A stretch of DNA of 6,474 bases from Clostridiaceae bacterium (lineage in GTDB: Bacteria > Bacillota_A > Clostridia > Clostridiales > Clostridiaceae): assembly GCA_029256485.1 (NCBI GenBank), contig JAQSXU010000185.1, positions 1 to 6,474 of the forward strand. Reading direction: 5' to 3'. Positions 6,082 to 6,474 of the stretch are shown here, piece after piece. Numbering within the stretch: position 1 is the first letter of the stretch; every line of letters begins with the position of its first letter. Position numbers and translations under genes: made by a program. The notes under the pieces were generated by a model. The model was given only the letters and a program-made list of their open reading frames with translations, ran no database searches and was not told where the DNA came from.

Positions 6082-6414
6082 ATGATTAACGTAGAAGTAT
6101 TAAAAAAGAATAATAACATTGTATTTATTGAAACAAAAGGTCATGCTGACTATGATGAATACGGTAAAGATATTGTTTGCAGTGCTGTATCAGCTTTGTG
6201 CACAACCACATTAAATGGTATTATTGAGGTACTACATATAGAACCAGAGTATTCAATTCATGATAATGGTTTTTTAAGTATAGGCCTTAAAAGGCTAACT
6301 ATGGATGAAATCAAGGCATGTCAAGTGTTGATGAAAACTTTGCTATTAGGCTTACAAAACATTGAAATAGGTTATAGTGAATATATAAACCTTAAGGTAG
6401 AGGAGGTGCAGTAG
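6082..6414 (+). CDS. prp: Ribosomal-processing cysteine protease Prp (YsxB-like)
   Basis: This 110-aa protein lies between rplU and rpmA, the standard place for Prp in Firmicutes. GHADYDEYGKDIVCSAVSAL supplies the catalytic pair, H21 and C33, in the spacing seen in S. aureus Prp (H22 and C34). Prp removes the N-terminal extension of L27 so that the mature N terminus can reach the peptidyl transferase centre. The expected target site is visible in the next gene. ATG 6082 begins 2 nt after the rplU stop and lacks a clear Shine-Dalgarno sequence, so translation probably depends on coupling to rplU and yields less Prp than L21. The end of the gene contains the strong ribosome binding site of rpmA. 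Confidence 0.95.
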   Translation: MINVEVLKKNNNIVFIETKGHADYDEYGKDIVCSAVSALCTTTLNGIIEVLHIEPEYSIHDNGFLSIGLKRLTMDEIKACQVLMKTLLLGLQNIEIGYSEYINLKVEEVQ

Positions 6415-6415
6415 A

Positions 6416-6474
6416 ATGATACTAATAAACCTTCAGTTATTTGCTCATAAAAAAGGAGTAGGTAGCTCAAGAAA
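6416..6474 (+). CDS. rpmA: 50S ribosomal protein L27, N-terminal part (3' partial)
   Basis: Nineteen full codons are present before the window ends: MILINLQLFAHKKGVGSSR. The first nine residues form the cleavable extension typical of Firmicute L27, with the Prp recognition pattern INLQLF followed by AHKKG; cleavage is expected between F9 and A10. AHKKGVGSSR is the conserved start of mature L27, which extends toward the P-site tRNA. ATG 6416 is 7 nt after AGGAGGTG (6401-6408) and starts 1 nt after the prp stop. Confidence 0.96.
   Translation, partial: MILINLQLFAHKKGVGSSR

Noticed and set aside
6389..6407. ACCTTAAGGT palindrome before the rpmA ribosome binding site, with ACCT able to pair with AGGT of that site
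   Set aside because: Only four base pairs with a long loop within prp coding sequence; probably chance.

Overview
This low-GC window reads as a chromosomal core region of a spore-forming Firmicute, most likely Clostridium or a close relative. The evidence is the AT-rich codon use, strong AGGAGG-type ribosome binding sites, a SpoIVFB-type sporulation protease, an L21 leader, and an L27 whose N-terminal extension carries a Prp cleavage site. Every gene I can support lies on the + strand. I see no mobile element, phage gene, CRISPR array, tRNA or rRNA.

Layout. (1) 1-143: the 3' end of methylglyoxal synthase and its intrinsic terminator. (2) 144-264: an AT-rich intergenic region with a perfect 12-bp inverted repeat whose arms carry a SpoIIID-like ATAAACA core. 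(3) 265-1494: a two-gene sporulation unit, a 118-aa single-pass membrane protein in the SpoIVFA position followed by the M50 intramembrane protease SpoIVFB. (4) 1496-4126: a probable promoter, then a B12-binding-like radical SAM protein (TIGR03960 type) and its partner (TIGR03936/DUF2344 type) one base apart, closed by a strong terminator. (5) 4169-5611: a ribonuclease E/G with the catalytic aspartates, the Zn-link cysteines and the 5'-sensor Arg-Thr. (6) 5642-6474: an extended -10 promoter and an L21 leader, then rplU (L21), prp (the cysteine protease that trims L27) and the start of rpmA (L27), which runs off the window.

How the genes work together. The SpoIVF pair would act in the mother cell during sporulation, where SpoIVFB processes pro-sigma-K. 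The rplU-prp-rpmA unit makes two 50S proteins plus the protease that matures one of them, and its leader probably provides feedback control. The radical SAM pair has no established function that I know of. Its position next to an RNase and ribosomal protein genes suggests a role in RNA or ribosome maturation, but this is inference.

Most of the window is conserved clostridial gene order. The points most worth a second look are the SpoIVFA-position protein with no LytM/M23 domain, the paired SpoIIID-like inverted repeat, the second CX3CX2C cysteine set and Tyr-substituted cobalamin motif in the radical SAM protein, and competing base pairings in the L21 leader that could hide the rplU ribosome binding site.
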